A program made the position numbers and the translations under genes. A stretch of 64,000 bases of DNA from Rana temporaria (Eukaryota; Chordata; Amphibia; Anura; Ranidae), in contig NC_053499.1 of NCBI RefSeq assembly GCF_905171775.1, positions 85,226,669 through 85,290,668 of the forward strand. The letters are read 5' to 3'. This document shows, one piece after another, positions 21,078-32,887 of the stretch. The notes beneath the pieces were generated by a model. The model ran no database searches, was not told the origin of the DNA, and worked only from the letters and a program-made list of their open reading frames with translations. Within the stretch, counting starts at the first letter, position 1. Each line of letters begins with the position of its first letter.

Positions 21078-21555
21078 GGCCCCGTACACACAAGAGGATT
21101 TATCCGTGGAAACGGTCCCCTGGACCGTTTCCGCGGATAAATCCTCTGGCGGATTTTGATCTGATGGTTGTACTAACCATCAGATCAAAATCCGTGCGGA
21201 ATTCCCTCCGCGGTGACGTGTCACGCCGTCGCCGCGATGATGACGCAGCGACGTGCGCGACGCTGAAATATAAGGACTTCCACGCATGCGTCGAATCATT
21301 ACGACGCATGCGAGGGAGGGAATCAGACGGATTGATCCAGTGAGTCTGTACAGACCACCGGATCAATCCGCTGGACTGGATTCCAGCGGATAGATTTCTT
21401 AGCATGCTAAGAAATTTTTATCCGCTGGAAATCCATCGGCCCGAAAAATATCTGCAGATAAATATCCGCTGGGTCGTACACACCAGTGGATCTATCCGCT
21501 GAAACCGATCCGCGGATAAATTCCAGCGGATAGATCCTCTCGTGTGTACGGGGCC
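21078..21555. mobile_element. MITE A, copy 1 (GGCCCCGTACACAC ends)
   Basis: Inverted ends GGCCCCGTACACAC...GTGTGTACGGGGCC are flanked by TAA at 21075-21077 and 21556-21558, a PIF/Harbinger-type 3-bp target. The interior repeats TATCCGC/GCGGATA motifs in both orientations and contains ACGACGCATGCG. No coding capacity. It is inserted in BEL/Pao pol. A second copy is at 27625-28115. Confidence 0.9.
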
Positions 21556-21558
21556 TAA

Positions 21559-22438
21559 CAGAGAACTAGCATATAAACGCCTCACTTCCCTAAGAAACAA
21601 TCTTAAAAGGAAACCAGGGATGGGAGAACATTTATTTTCCTTCATGGAGAAAATATTCCAGAATGGTCATGCTGAGATAGCCCCAAACCTCAAGGACTCA
21701 GAGGAATGTTGGTACCTACCCATATTTGGGGTCTATCACCCTAAGAAGCCAGGGCAGATTAGAGTGGTGTTCGATTCCAGCGCCAAGCATGAGGGTGTCT
21801 CTCTAAATGATGTCCTTCTCTCTGGCCCTGACCTTAAAAACAGACTATTAGGAGTACTCCTCCGTTTCTGCAAAGATTCAGTCGTATTCATGGCAGACAT
21901 ACAACAAACATTCTATTGCTTTCTTGTTAAAGAAGAACACCAAAACTTTCTGAGGTTTTTCTGGTTCAGGGGCAACAACCCCTCTGGAGACATCACAGAA
22001 TACCGCATGAGGGTGCACATATTTGGTAACAGTCCTTCCTCTGCAGTTGCTATGTATGGCCTCAGACACTCTGCTAGAGTGGGAGAGTCAGAGTATGGGT
22101 CAGATATCAGACAATTTGTGGACAAGGATTTCTATGTAGATGATTGCTTGAAATCACTACCCACAAATGAAGCCGCAATCAGTCTCCTCAAAAGAACTCA
22201 AGCAATGCTTGCTTGTTCCAACTTAAGACTCCACAAGATTGCTTCCAACAGTAGAGAAGTTTTAGAAGCCTTTCCTGTCCAAGATCATTCTATCAAGTTA
22301 AAGGACTTAGATCTAGATACAGACTCACTTCCCATGCAACGCAGCCTTGGTTTGCTTTGGGACTTAAGATCTGACACTGAAGTAAAACCCTTTACCCGTA
22401 GAGGTGTCCTGACTATCATAAACAGCCTGTATGATCCT
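21559..22438 (+). pseudogene. BEL/Pao reverse transcriptase
   Basis: Resumes as NRELAYKRLTSLRNNLKRKP, then WYLPIFGVYHPKKPGQIRVVFDSSAK, LNDVLLSGPDLKNRLLGVLLRF, VVFMADIQQTFYCFLV (catalytic Asp), FGNSPSSAVAMYGLR and KDFYVDDCLKS (catalytic YVDD). It ends TIINSLYDP at the next MITE. These blocks identify Pao RT. Frame is open here but disconnected on both sides. Confidence 0.88.
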
Positions 22439-22441
22439 TCA

Positions 22442-22864
22442 TGCCGCATACAGACGGTCGTTTTTTGTGTGAAAAAAAACGACGTTTAAAATCATGAAAT
22501 AAAACAAAGTTTTTGAAACTTCATTTTCAAAAACGACAATGCCTACACACCATCGTTTTTCCAAAATGCTCTAGCAAAGTGAGGTTACGTTCACCACTTT
22601 TTTCCATTGAAGCTCGCTTCATAACTAGCTTCTGAGCATGCGCGGGTTTAAAAACGTTGTTTTGCCCACACACGGTCATTTTTTGTGAAACAAAAAAAAC
22701 GACGTTTTGAAAAACGACACACAAAAATTCAAGCATGTTCGAATTTTTTTTTGTCGTTTTTCAGAAGACATAAAACGATGTTTTCCCCACACACGGTCAT
22801 TTTAAATGACGTTTTCAAAAACGTTGTTTTTTTCATCACAAAAAACGACCGTCTGTACGCGGCA
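22442..22864. mobile_element. Foldback MITE with TGCCGCATACAGACGG ends
   Basis: Left TGCCGCATACAGACGGTCGTTTT and right AAAACGACCGTCTGTACGCGGCA are inverted copies. Flanks TCA and TTA suggest a decayed 3-bp target. The interior alternates AAAACGACG and CGTTTTT motifs, so most of it can fold back. Inserted in Pao RT between YDP and LGF. Confidence 0.88.
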
Positions 22865-23217
22865 TTAGGCTTTGCAGACACTACTTAGAGACTAGACCTG
22901 TGAGTCGTTAGATTGGGACCACCCTCTCCCCACCGACAGGAAGAACTTATGGCAGGAGTGGAAAGACTCGCTAACAGCTTTATCCAACCTTAAAATTCCA
23001 TGCCCATATGCTCCTCTGTCATCTGCAGACGTTCAGATACAAACACTTTGTGTGTTTTCAGATGCTTATGTTAAAGCAATTGCTGCTGTAGCTTACTTGA
23101 AAACCATAGACACTTCAAGTTTCATTAATGCTCTTAGACGTTTCATTGCAATCAGAGGCCCAGTGAAACTCATTCGCTCCGACAGAGGGTCTAACTTTGT
23201 AGGAGCAGTAAAAGAAC
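22865..23217 (+). pseudogene. BEL/Pao RT tail, RNase H start and integrase middle, deleted
   Basis: After LGFADTT, minor frame shifts give WQEWKDSLTALSNLKIP and LCVFSDAYVKAIAAVAYLK (start of RNase H, its Asp in FSDA). The text then jumps directly to FINALRRFIAIRGPVKLIRSDRGSNFVGA, which is integrase core with the second catalytic Asp (SDRG). Most of RNase H, the integrase zinc-binding domain and the first catalytic Asp are missing, an internal deletion of roughly 1 kb judged by family layout. Confidence 0.75.
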
Positions 23218-23221
23218 TTAA

Positions 23222-23685
23222 AGCGGAGGTTCACACAAAAAGTGAACCTCCGCTTTTTGGATCCCTCCCCCCCTCCGGTGACACATTTGGCACCTTTCAG
23301 GGGGGAGGGGGGTGCAGATACCTGTCTTAGACAGGTATTTACACCACTTCCGGGTCTGATCCCCACGGGGGAATCCAGCCTGTGACGTCACTTCCCCGGC
23401 TGTCTTCTGGGAAACACTCTTCCCAGAAGAGAGCGGGGACCAGTGACGGCGCGCCGCGATCCTCGCGCATGCGCAGTAGGGAATCGGGCAGTGAAGCAGT
23501 CAGGCTTCACTTCCTGATTCCCTCACTGAGGATGGCGGCGTAAGCAGCCGGGGACCGAGCGATTGCTCAGCCTCCGCTGCTCACATCGCGGGTGCGCTGG
23601 ACAGGTAAGTGTCCATTTTTTAAAAGTCAGCAGCTGCCGTATTAGTAGCTGCTGACTTTTAAAAAAAATCGCCGGAGCCTCCGCT
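23222..23685. mobile_element. TTAA-type foldback MITE, copy 3 (AGCGGAGG family)
   Basis: Flanked by TTAA at 23218-23221 and 23686-23689. Ends AGCGGAGGTTCAC and GCCTCCGCT. An extra hairpin AAGCGGAGGTTCAC...GTGAACCTCCGCTT sits at the left end. It splits the Pao integrase between VKEL and KIPSN. Confidence 0.9.
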
Positions 23686-24372
23686 TTAAAATTCCTTCTA
23701 ACTTGGATGTTCTCAGAGTAGAAAGATACTTGAGTGAACAAAACTGCATATGGATCTTCAACCCACCTCACTCTTCTCACATGGGAGGTGTTTGGGAGAG
23801 GATTATAGGCATAGCTCGCAGAATTCTTGACTCTATCTTCCTACAAGTAGCAACTGCAAGGCTTACTCACAAATGTTTAGTGACATTTATGGCAGAGGTT
23901 ACAGCTATCATTAACGCCAGACCTTTGACATCAATTTCAAGTGACTCTAAAGATCCAGTGGTCCTCACACCTGCCATGTTACTCACACAAAAGACTAGTC
24001 TTGCCGGTGCTCCAGCTGAAGAGTTTTGTGATAAGGACCTTTACAAACGTCAATGGAGACAAGTACAAACCCTTGCCAATACCTTCTGGAACAGTTGGAG
24101 GAAACAATATATATCTACAAGTAAGGAGAAAGTGGCACACTGAAAATCCTAATCTTAAACCTGGTGATGTTGTGCTCATGAAAGATTTCCAGACACTAAA
24201 GAATATGTGGCCTTTAGGTCTGGTCATCAAAGTACTCCCAAGTGAGGACAATGGTGTCCGTAAGGTCGAGGTCAAGATCTTTCAACAGAATGAGGCTAAA
24301 GTTTTCTTAAGATCAGTGACCAAACTTGTTCTGTTGCTTTCTACGGAGGACTCTGTTAGTGACGTCACTTGA
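23686..24372 (+). pseudogene. BEL/Pao integrase C-terminal part and DUF5641-like domain
   Basis: Continues KIPSNLDVLRVERYLSEQ, then NPPHSSHMGGVWERIIGIAR, where the Glu of GGVWER is the third catalytic residue, and FMAEVTAIINARPLT. A frame change near 24125 moves into 23941-24372, which holds NPNLKPGDVVLMKD and MWPLGLVIKVLPSEDNGVRKVEV, the DUF5641-like tail typical of Pao integrases. Stop at 24370-24372 just before the polypurine tract. Confidence 0.85.
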
Positions 24373-24385
24373 CGTCAGACGGGGA

Positions 24386-24563
24386 GTGTTCTGTCCACCA
24401 GATGTCTATGCTGATTATCTGTATCTGTGTTGTTAAAATTACCTGTAACGTTTGTAATGTTACATAAGACAATCATATGTGGAGTGCTCGCTCTAGTGTT
24501 CTTTTTTGGTATTGCTGCAGTTGTTCTGTTTATTTGATTTACTGTGATTTACTGTATGTGTAA
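24386..24563 (+). repeat. BEL/Pao partial 3' LTR
   Basis: Begins TGTTCTGTCCACCAG immediately after a purine tract (GACGGGGAG), as expected for a 3' LTR. It is cut at 24563 by the TTAAAG MITE. No matching 5' LTR start exists in the window, so LTR age cannot be measured here. Confidence 0.65.
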
Positions 24564-24905
24564 TTAAAGACAAAGTAAACCCTCAAAAAAGAAAACCTGC
24601 AAGACAAAGGCATAATGAGCATACTAGCTCATTATGAATTACTTACCTGAGAACAAAGCCCCCACATCGTCCTCGGACACCTCCTCCGTCGCCGCCATGA
24701 TACCCAAAGTGACTTCCAGGTATCACTGCTCCAGCGCTGTGACTGGCCTGAGCAGCGATGACGTCACTCCCGTGCATGCGTGCGGGAGCCGACACTAACA
24801 GCATGATGAGTGTAGGTTAAGGAGATATTTCTTGCACCTACAGGTAAGCCTTAATCTAGGCTTACCTGTAGGTCAAAGTGGTCTGTGAGGGTTTACAACC
24901 ACTTC
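24564..24905. mobile_element. MITE with TTAAAGACAAAGTAAACCCTC ends
   Basis: Left TTAAAGACAAAGTAAACCCTC and right GAGGGTTTACAACCACTT are inverted. Internal landmarks CATACTAGCTCATTATGAATTACTTACCTGAG also occur in the degraded copy at about 57440-57585. Non-coding. Inserted in the Pao LTR. Confidence 0.7.
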
Positions 24906-25760
24906 AATACCGGGCTTTTATACCCACCTCAATACCGGGCCTATTCTGGCACTTCTCTCCTACATGTACTTCTCTCCTACATCTCCTACATGTACAAATC
25001 ATCGTTCTTTTGCTAGAAAATTACGCAGAACCCCCAAACATTATATATGTTTTTTTAGCAGACACCCTAGGGAATAAAACGACGGTCATTGCAACTTTTT
25101 ATCTTGCACGGTATTTGCGCAATAATTTTTCAAACGCCTTTTTTTGGGAAAAAATTGTTTCATGAATTAAAAAAATAACAAAACAGTAAAGTTAGCCCAA
25201 TGTTTTTGTAAAATATGGAAGATTATGTTACACCAAGTAAATAGATACCTAACATGTCACACTTTAAAATTGCGCACAATCATGGAATGGCGCCAAACTT
25301 GGTACTTAAAAATCTCCATAGGCAATGCTTTGACATTTTTTACAGGTTACCAGTTTAGATTTACAGAGGAGATCTAGTGCTAGAATTGTTGCTGGCACTC
25401 TAACGCACGCGGCGATACCTCACATATGTGGTTTAAACGGCGTTTACATATGTCGGCGGACTTACGTGTGCGTTCGCTTCTGCGCGCAAGCTACCGGGGA
25501 CAGGGGTGTTTTAATTTTTTTTTTATTCTTTTATTATTATTTTTTACTTTTTTTTTTTTTACTTTTTAAAAAAATATATATTTTTTTAACTTTTATTCCT
25601 ATTACAAGGAATTTACACATCCCTTGTAATAGGAAATGTGTGTGACAGGTCCTCTTTATGGAGAGATGTGGGGTCAATAAGACCCCACATCTCTCCTCCA
25701 GGCTGGAAAGCATGAGATCGGTGAAAAAGATTTACACAATAAATTATTGTGTAGATTATT
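24906..25760. repeat. Fragment of a CCACTTCAATACCGGGC-type frog repeat
   Basis: Starts near AATACCGGGC (also duplicated at 24922) and runs through AT-rich non-coding DNA. A hairpin lies at 25590-25640 (CCTATTACAAGG...CCTTGTAATAGG) and another at 25662-25698 (GAGAGATGTGGGGTC...GACCCCACATCTCTC). This fits an old TTAA-CCACTT type element without a recognisable right end. No coding capacity. Confidence 0.45.
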
Positions 25761-26229
25761 GTGTAATCTCTATTTTATCTAAAACGCATGAACAATGACA
25801 ACTGCTAAAAAGTTGGTCATTGTTCATGCATTGTAACCAGATATTTTTTAATTTGGTTATTGTCAAAGAAAAAAAGATATCTAAGAAAAATATATATATC
25901 TCTAAAAAAATAACAAAAAATTTAAAAAAAATTGATGTTGACAAATATTTCTAAGCAAAAATATATTTCTTGATAAAAAAAAATAAAAAAAAATAAAGAA
26001 TTTCTATTAAGATATTTTTGGAAAAAATAAAAATGACACATTTGAATTGTGAAACAATAAATATTTTTGGTTACTCAACAATGTGTGGCTTATTATTATA
26101 TCAATGCTGCCTAAAAGAACAAATCTAGATTTGTGGTGTTTACATTGACAATGATGAGTATTTAGTACAGGAAAATAAACATGACACTATGATAACGGAG
26201 GAGAAAGCTACAATAAACTCAAATTAGAA
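25761..26229. other. AT-rich stretch, no gene seen
   Basis: A/T-runs and TATATATC blocks with no open frame of interest. The left terminus of the hAT element should be near here but I could not find a match to its right-end sequence. Confidence 0.5.
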
Positions 26230-26261
26230 AATAATCAAACAAAGAAAAATACTAGAACAGG

Positions 26262-26745
26262 GGAAGAAAAATTGGGCCTTAGACACTGGTAGCGGTGCCA
26301 CAACACTGCAACCCCTTACAGATACTCTAGTTGGGGCGCAGTAATAAGGCCTGCTGCAAAAAAATTCATCGGAAATTGTTATTACTTGCCCCTGTTAAAC
26401 AGGGGCAGACAAATTGGGCCTTAGACACAACACTGCAACCCCTCACAGATACTGTAATTGGAGCGCAACAAAGAGCCACATGCAAAGAATTGCATCAAAT
26501 TTTTTTTATCATACGCCCCTGTTAAACAGGGGCAGAAAAATTGGCCCTTAGGCACTGGTGGCGGTGCCACAACACTGCAACCCCTCACAGATAATGTCAT
26601 TGGAGCGCAGCAAAAAGCCACATGCAAAGTATTGCATCAAAATTTGTTAATATACGTCCCTGTTAAACAGGGGCAGAAAAATTGGGCCTTAGGCACTGGT
26701 GGCGGTGCCCAGAACCAACAATGTTCTTACTAGCTATCAGCAAGA
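26262..26745. repeat. hAT 1 3' subterminal tandem repeats, about 140 bp
   Basis: About 3.5 copies of a unit containing CCCCTGTTAAACAGGGGCAG (itself a short palindrome), AAATTGGGCCTTAG, CACTGGTGGCGGTGCC and CACAACACTGCAACCCCT. Such subterminal repeats in hAT elements commonly bind transposase; that role is inferred here. Confidence 0.85.
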
Positions 26746-27624
26746 TCATTGAGGAGGAAAAGGATATTCAGTCAGCAGCATAACAGGACAGTCACTCAGC
26801 ATCAGCATAGGCAGTCTCCAAGGGATCTGACATTTCAAAAAAAATATTCAGTTACATCAGCATCAGGTGCTTGGTAGCTGGTGTTGATCCAAGCCTGATT
26901 CATTTTTATGAAGGTCAGTCGATCGACGGAGTCGGTGGAGAGGCGCACCCTGTGATCGGTCACAAAGCCTCCAGCAGCACTGAATGTGCATTCTGAAAGA
27001 ACGCTGGATGCAGGACAAGCCAGTAGCTCAATTGCGTACCGTGCAAGCTCTGGCCAGTGATCAATCCTCAAGACCCAGTAAGCCAGAGGATTTTTGGTGG
27101 GAAAGGTGTCAAAGTCTGATCTTGCCCCTAGGTATTCCCGCACCATGTAAACCAGACGCTGGAGATGGTTGCTGGAACCGGTCATACCTTAAAAATTGTC
27201 TGAACGCATCGGTCAGAAAGCCACCTTCTCCACCGCTCCTTCTGTGACTCACCGAAGCCTCAACAACACGTTGTCCAGGACCAGGATTTGGTAATCCCCC
27301 AGGTTCTGGGAACGCGTTGCACAGACCTTTCTGCAAGGCCTCCCGAAGATGTTTCATCTTCTGCTCCCTCTGAGACGGCACGATAAGATCCGCAACCTTA
27401 CTCTTGTAACGTGGATCAAGGAGAGTTGCCAGCCAGTAATGATCCCTCTCCTTGATAGCACGAATACGAGGATCCTTACGCAGGCTTTGCAGGATCAGGG
27501 AGGCCATGCAGCGTAGATTTGCTGAGGCATTCGGGGCACAGTCCTCTGGGTCACTGAGGACGACAGGATCCGCAGCCACCTCATCCCAGCCACGTAAAAA
27601 TCCATGGGTTCCTTGGGACTGTAA

Positions 27625-28115
27625 GGCCTAGTACACACGAGAGGATTTATCCGCGGATACGGTCCACCGGACCATTTCCGCTGATAAATCCTCTCGAGGA
27701 TTTCCGAGGATTTTGATCTGATGGAGTGTACTCACCATCGGATCAAAATCCGCCCCGAAATCCCATCGCGATGACGTGTCACTCCGTCGCCGCGATGATA
27801 ACGCAGCGACGTGCGCGACGCTGTCATATAAGGAATTCCACGCATGCGTCGAATCATTACGACGCATGCGGGGGATTCATTCGGACGGATTGATCCGGTG
27901 AGTCTGTACAGACCAGCGGATCAATCCGTTGGGATGGATTCAAGCGGATAGATTTTAAAGCATGTCTTAAAATTTTTATCCGCTGGAAATCCATCCCAGG
28001 GGATAAAAATCAGCGGAAACAGATCCGCTGGATTGTACACACCAGGGGATCTATCCGCTGGAGCCGGTCCGCGGATCAATTCCAGCGGATGGATCCTCTC
28101 GTGTGTACGGGGCCT
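27625..28115. mobile_element. MITE A, copy 2 (GGCCTAGTACACACGAGAGG ends)
   Basis: Ends match copy 1 at 21078-21555 and flanks are TAA/TTAA. The interior keeps the same order of TCCGCGGATA, CATCGGATCAAAATCC, GACGTGTCACTCCGTCGCCG and CGACGCATGCG blocks. Inserted in the hAT 1 transposase. Comparing copies 1 and 2 would date the family. Confidence 0.9.
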
Positions 28116-28432
28116 TAAGTGATCCCTTGAAGACTGCTGATGCTGAGTGCTAGGCTCCACCTCCATGCTGCTGATACAATCATCCTCCTCCTCCACCTCC
28201 TCGTCCTCTTCCTGTGTGCTAGGCGGGCGAGCAGGACCACTGTCTGGATAAAGGGGGCCTTGAGAGGTAAGTAAGTCCTCCTCTTCCTCCCTCTGTTCTG
28301 CCTCAAGGGCCCTGTCCATTATTCCACGTAGCGTGTGCTCCAACATGTGAATAAGAGGGACAGTCTCACTGATGCATGCACTGTCACTGCTCACCATCCT
28401 TGTGGCCTCCTCAAATGGTGACAGGACAGTGC

Positions 28433-29993
28433 CAGAGGCGTCCCTAGGGGGGCCAGAGGGGGCCCTGACCCCCCCCAACATCATGCTGTGCCCCACCATG
28501 TGCCCCCCCAAAAAAAAAAATATATATATTTTTTTTGCAATTTTTGTATTTTGCTCCCCGAGAGGGAGAGCGTCCCCAGTCAGCTCTGCAGGGGATTCCT
28601 CCCCCTCCCTGTGCTCGCCGACACTGCATAATGCGAGCGCTCACACAACCAGATATTCTAGCCTGGGCCGTGTTTAAGTGTGTGCACTGCAGACTGCAGT
28701 ACACTGTAATCACTGAACTTCATTATCTCCATCCCTTCTGTCCCCCCCGATCTGTCTCCCTTCCCCTCTCCTGTTCTTTTAAAACATTCACAATTTACTT
28801 TCACTTTCAGTTAGGCAGATAATATACGGTGCAAATTTCTTTCCTGCATCCACAGATTGCAGGAAAGAAACTTGCATGATTCCCCCATCAACAGACAGTG
28901 GTGACAGGGGAATATCCCTCCTGCCCAGCAATTATATTCTCCCGACAAACAGTGATTATCACCAGTGACTATACAGCAACCACTAGTGATAATCATAAGA
29001 TAATCTGCTCATTAATGGTTCAAATCTCAGCCAGTTTCTGCTGAACCAGCTGAGATTTAAAACTGTCTATGGCTGGTCTTAGCTCTTAGGCAGCCCATAC
29101 ATTGATTAGCACTGTGGAGTGTCGGCTTCCTGGCGTGATCGGGGATGTGGGATTTCAAACACACCCGAGCCCATCTCTATTGGTTGTAGACAGTTGAGCT
29201 CCCTGCAGGTTGCTTAGCAGCAGTGGACCCTTCTCTGACATGCTGATCGGGATGCAATCCAGGTGATGCTCTTAGTCAAATCCTAGTCATAAATATCAGT
29301 GATTTTATTGATCAAAGCCCACACTTTACAGGCATAGAGCCCACATGGCTGCTGATCATATGGTTGATTATATTTATGTGGTTGTACTCTTGATGCTAAT
29401 AAATACTGTGTTTATTAGATCTGACTGGGAGCATCACCTGGATCACATGCCGATCAGCATGTCAACAGAGAAGGTTATACAGCATTACTGCTGCTAGGTG
29501 ACCAGCTGGGGGCTCAGCTCTCTATAACCAATAGTGCCAGCCTTCCCCTGCATGCACCCATAATGTCACCAGCACTAGGTTCTAATAGACTGCCGATGCT
29601 GCCAAGGAGACAGACGCCAGACCAGCTCTGTAAATAGCAGGGACAGGAAAGCTGGGGATCCCCACTGTGGCAGAACACCAGGGCCCGGTGGCAAGACAAC
29701 CTTTGAAACCCTGATAGTTCTCCCACTGCTTTGGACCCCTATATTTTCTTGGTGTGCTGGTGACATATATCTCTTGTTTTCTGCCACCCTGGGGGGCCCC
29801 AGTATAGTAGGAAGGGAGCTCACTGCAGAACATGTGAAAGGGCCCATAGTGGAATCGTAATAAAGGGCCCCAGGATATATATATATATATATATAAATAA
29901 ATATATATAATTGCATTTTATAGTTGGCCCCCCTACTTTTGTCCCTGTCCCCCCATGTGCCCCCCCTAAATATGAAAGCTGGAGACGCCACTG
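28433..29993. mobile_element. hAT-N non-autonomous element, 1.56 kb
   Basis: Left CAGAGGCGTCCCTAGGGG and right complement CAGTGGCGTCTCC form short TIRs. Flanks GACAGTGC (28425-28432) and GACATTGC (29994-30001) are an 8-bp target duplication with one mismatch. Subterminal CCCCCCAACATC/CATGTGCCCCCCC tracts occur at both ends and a TA microsatellite lies near 29875. No transposase is encoded. It splits hAT 1 transposase. Confidence 0.85.
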
Positions 29994-32887
29994 GACATTG
30001 CATGCATTCCTGATCAAGGCCCACTGGCGTGGGGAAAAAAACCAAGCTCCCCTGACCCAGTTATGCTGCCATATTGGCACAGGTACTCATTGATGGCCCT
30101 CTGCTGCGTGTGCAGGCGCTGCAGCATGGCCAATGTAGAGTTTCATCTGGTGGGCATGTCACAGATTAGGCGGTTCTTGGGCAGGTTGTATTCCCTTTGG
30201 AGGTCTGTCAGCTGAGCAGTGGCATTATATGACCTTCGGAAATGCACACAGACTTTCCTGGCCTGCTTCAGGACATCCTGTAAGCCCGGGTACCTGCCCA
30301 AGAACCGCTGCACCACCAAATTCAGAACATAAGCAAAACAGGGCACATGGGTCAGTTGTCCCTGTCGCAGGGCAGAGAGGAGGTTGGTGCCATTGTCGCA
30401 AACCACCATTCCTGGCTTAAGCTGGCGTGGCGTCAACCACCTCTAAGCCTGCCCCTGCAGAGCTGACAGAACCTCTGCCCCAGAGTGGCTCCTGTCTCCC
30501 AAGCACACCAGCTCTAGCACCGCATGGCATCTCTTTGCCTGCATTCCTGCGTAGCCCCTCGTACGCCTACGGAGCACGGCTGGTTTCCGAGGACACATCA
30601 GCACAGGAAGAGGCCACAGAGGAAGAAGAAGAGGAGGGGTGGAGGAGAGAGGTGTGTCACAACCAGTAGTAGTGGTTTGGAGGCGTGGTGGCGGAACAAC
30701 CTCCAACACTACTGTACCTTGCCTTGCATCCTTCCCAGCTGCCAGCAGAGTCACCCAATGCGCCGTGAAAGAGAGGTAACGTCCCTGTCCATGCCTGCTG
30801 GACCATGAGTCAGCGGTAATATGCACCTTACCACTGACCGCCCTGTCCAGCGAGGCATGGACATTGCCTTTCACATGGCGGTAGAGAGCCGGAATCGCCT
30901 TCCGTGAGAAAAAGTGGTGTTTGGGAACTTGCCACTGAGGTACCACACATTCCACAAACTCACGTAAGGGGGCAGAATCTACCAACTGAAAAGGCAGCAG
31001 TTGAAGTGCTAGCAATTTCGCTAAGCTAGCATTCAACCGCTGGGCATGTGGATGGCAGGGAGAGTACTTCTTTTGGCGCTGCAGCAGCTGGGGCAGGGAA
31101 ATTTGTCTGGTACCATCAGTAGATTGTCCACATGTACTACCAGGTTGTGACACACCTAATTCTACACCTTCAGTCCTATCAGTGCAGGCTTCAGAGAGGA
31201 CTGAGGGTCTAGTGGGGTTGGAGATCCCAGCTGATGAGGGGTAAGGGGAGGTCCGCTTTGTTCTTTGGCGTGGGTCTTTCAGGTATGCTTGCCAAAAAAC
31301 TGCATGGCAGGTCGACATATGTCTGGTCAAGCGTGTGGTGCCCAAGCGGGTGATGTTTTGGCCACGCGAGATACGCTTGTGACATATGTTGCAAATAGCA
31401 GCAGTGCGATCTGATGCACATGTCTCAAAAAAGGCCCACACCAAAGAACTTTTGCAGTAACGTTGAGACACAGCAGCGCCCTGCACAGGCGTAGCTCTGC
31501 GATGTAATGCAGTTGGTGTGCTGCCCTTAAGCTGGCCCCTGGAGGGCATCCTGCCTCTTTGGAGATGTGCCTGTGCCTCTTGCTCTTCCTCCTCCTCTCT
31601 CCTATCATGACCTCATCATCCCCTCCCTCATCACTGTCGAAAACCTGGCAGTATGCTGCAGCTGGGGGAACATGACTGCCAGATTTCTGTCCCTCTCGGG
31701 CACCCCCTCTCTCTGGGCTCACATTACTGCCTTCCTCTATCTGTGTTCCATCATCAGAGCCTTTAAAACGCTGTGCATCTTCATGCAGCATGTACCCAAC
31801 ACTGTGTTGAAACAGTTCGGGGGACTCCTCAGGAGGACATGGTTGGACTAAGGAAGGAGTGAGTGATGCCATTGTGCAGAGGGAAGAGGACGCCTTGGCA
31901 GCTGCTTTGCCAGACAAAGTAAGCTCAGCCTGGGTGAGAGAGGATGAGGAGGATGAGGACGGCTTGGTCATCTACTCTACCAATTTGTCTGCATGTTGAG
32001 GCTCAAAACGGCCAGTTCCCGAAAACAAGGATGAGCGTGTCCAACGGCCACGTGCTGAAGAGGATGCACCGTGTCCACCACCAGCACTGTTGCCTCTATA
32101 TGCAGAGCCTGCTTGCCCTTGTGACTCTCTGCCTCTCTTTGTTGTCCTTCCAGACATTATAATGGCCTGCAGAGGACAAAATCAGTACACACACCTCGTA
32201 GTTTTAGGTGCAAACTGCAGAGGACACGTGCAGTACACACCAAGTAGCTTTATGTGCAAACTAATGAGCACACTTGCAGTATACACCAAGTAGGTTTAGG
32301 TGCAAATTACAGAGCACACTTGCAGTATACACTAAGTAGGTTTAGGTGCAAACTATACAGCACAAGTGCAGTAAACACCAAGTAGGTTTAGGTGCAAATT
32401 ATAGAGCACAAGTGCAATAAACACCAAGTAGGTTTAGATGCAAACTACAGAGCACAAGTGCAGTAAACACCAAGTAGGTTTAGGTGCAAACTATACAGCA
32501 CATGTGCAGTAAACACCAAGTAGGTTTAGGTGCAAACTATACAGCACAAGTGCAGTAAACACCAAGTAGGTTTAGGTGCAAACTATACAGCACAAGTGAA
32601 GTAAACACCAAGTAGGTTTAGGTGCAAACTATACAGCACAAGTGCAGTAAACTCCAAGTAGGTTTAGGTGCAAACTATACAGCACAAGTGCAGTAAACAC
32701 CAAGTAGGTTTAGGTGCAAACTATACAACACAAGTGCAGTAAACACCAAGTAGGTTTAGGTGCAAACTATACAGCACAAGTACAGTAAACTCCAAGTAGG
32801 TTTAGGTGCAAACTATACAGCACAAGTGCAGTAAACACCAAGTAGGTTTAGGTGCAAACTATACAGCACAAGTGCAGTAAACACCAA

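Larger units (their letters stand above)
17861..24563 (+). mobile_element. BEL/Pao LTR retrotransposon, decayed and interrupted
   Basis: Pao-type gag, zinc knuckle, protease/RT, RNase H and integrase occur in order on plus. Three MITEs (21078-21555, 22442-22864, 23222-23685) lie in the pol region and a fourth (24564-24905) truncates the 3' LTR. Internal deletion removed most of RNase H and the N-terminal integrase. Only partial LTRs remain. Confidence 0.88.
26835..32157 (-). pseudogene. hAT 1 transposase (BED finger, RNase-H-like core, hAT C-terminal dimerisation)
   Basis: Minus strand from ATG 32157. An in-frame TAG at 31972 is followed by a Ser/acidic-rich segment; a frameshift near 31560 leads to the BED finger (AICNICHKRISRG...RHMSTCH), then KVHITADSWSSRHGQGRYLSFTAHW (catalytic core start). 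TAG at 30443 precedes VVCDNGTNLLSALRQG (second Asp block); TGA replaces Trp at about 30143 (MPTR-stop-NSTL). After two insertions (28433-29993 and 27625-28115) it continues with YWLATLLDPRYKSK and ends in the dimerisation domain (YWVLRIDHWPELARYAIELL... LSECTFSAAG) at 26835. Clearly inactive. Confidence 0.88.

Noticed and set aside
28535..28822. ORFs inside the hAT-N element
   Set aside because: Short, overlapping in several frames and without domain; the element is non-autonomous.
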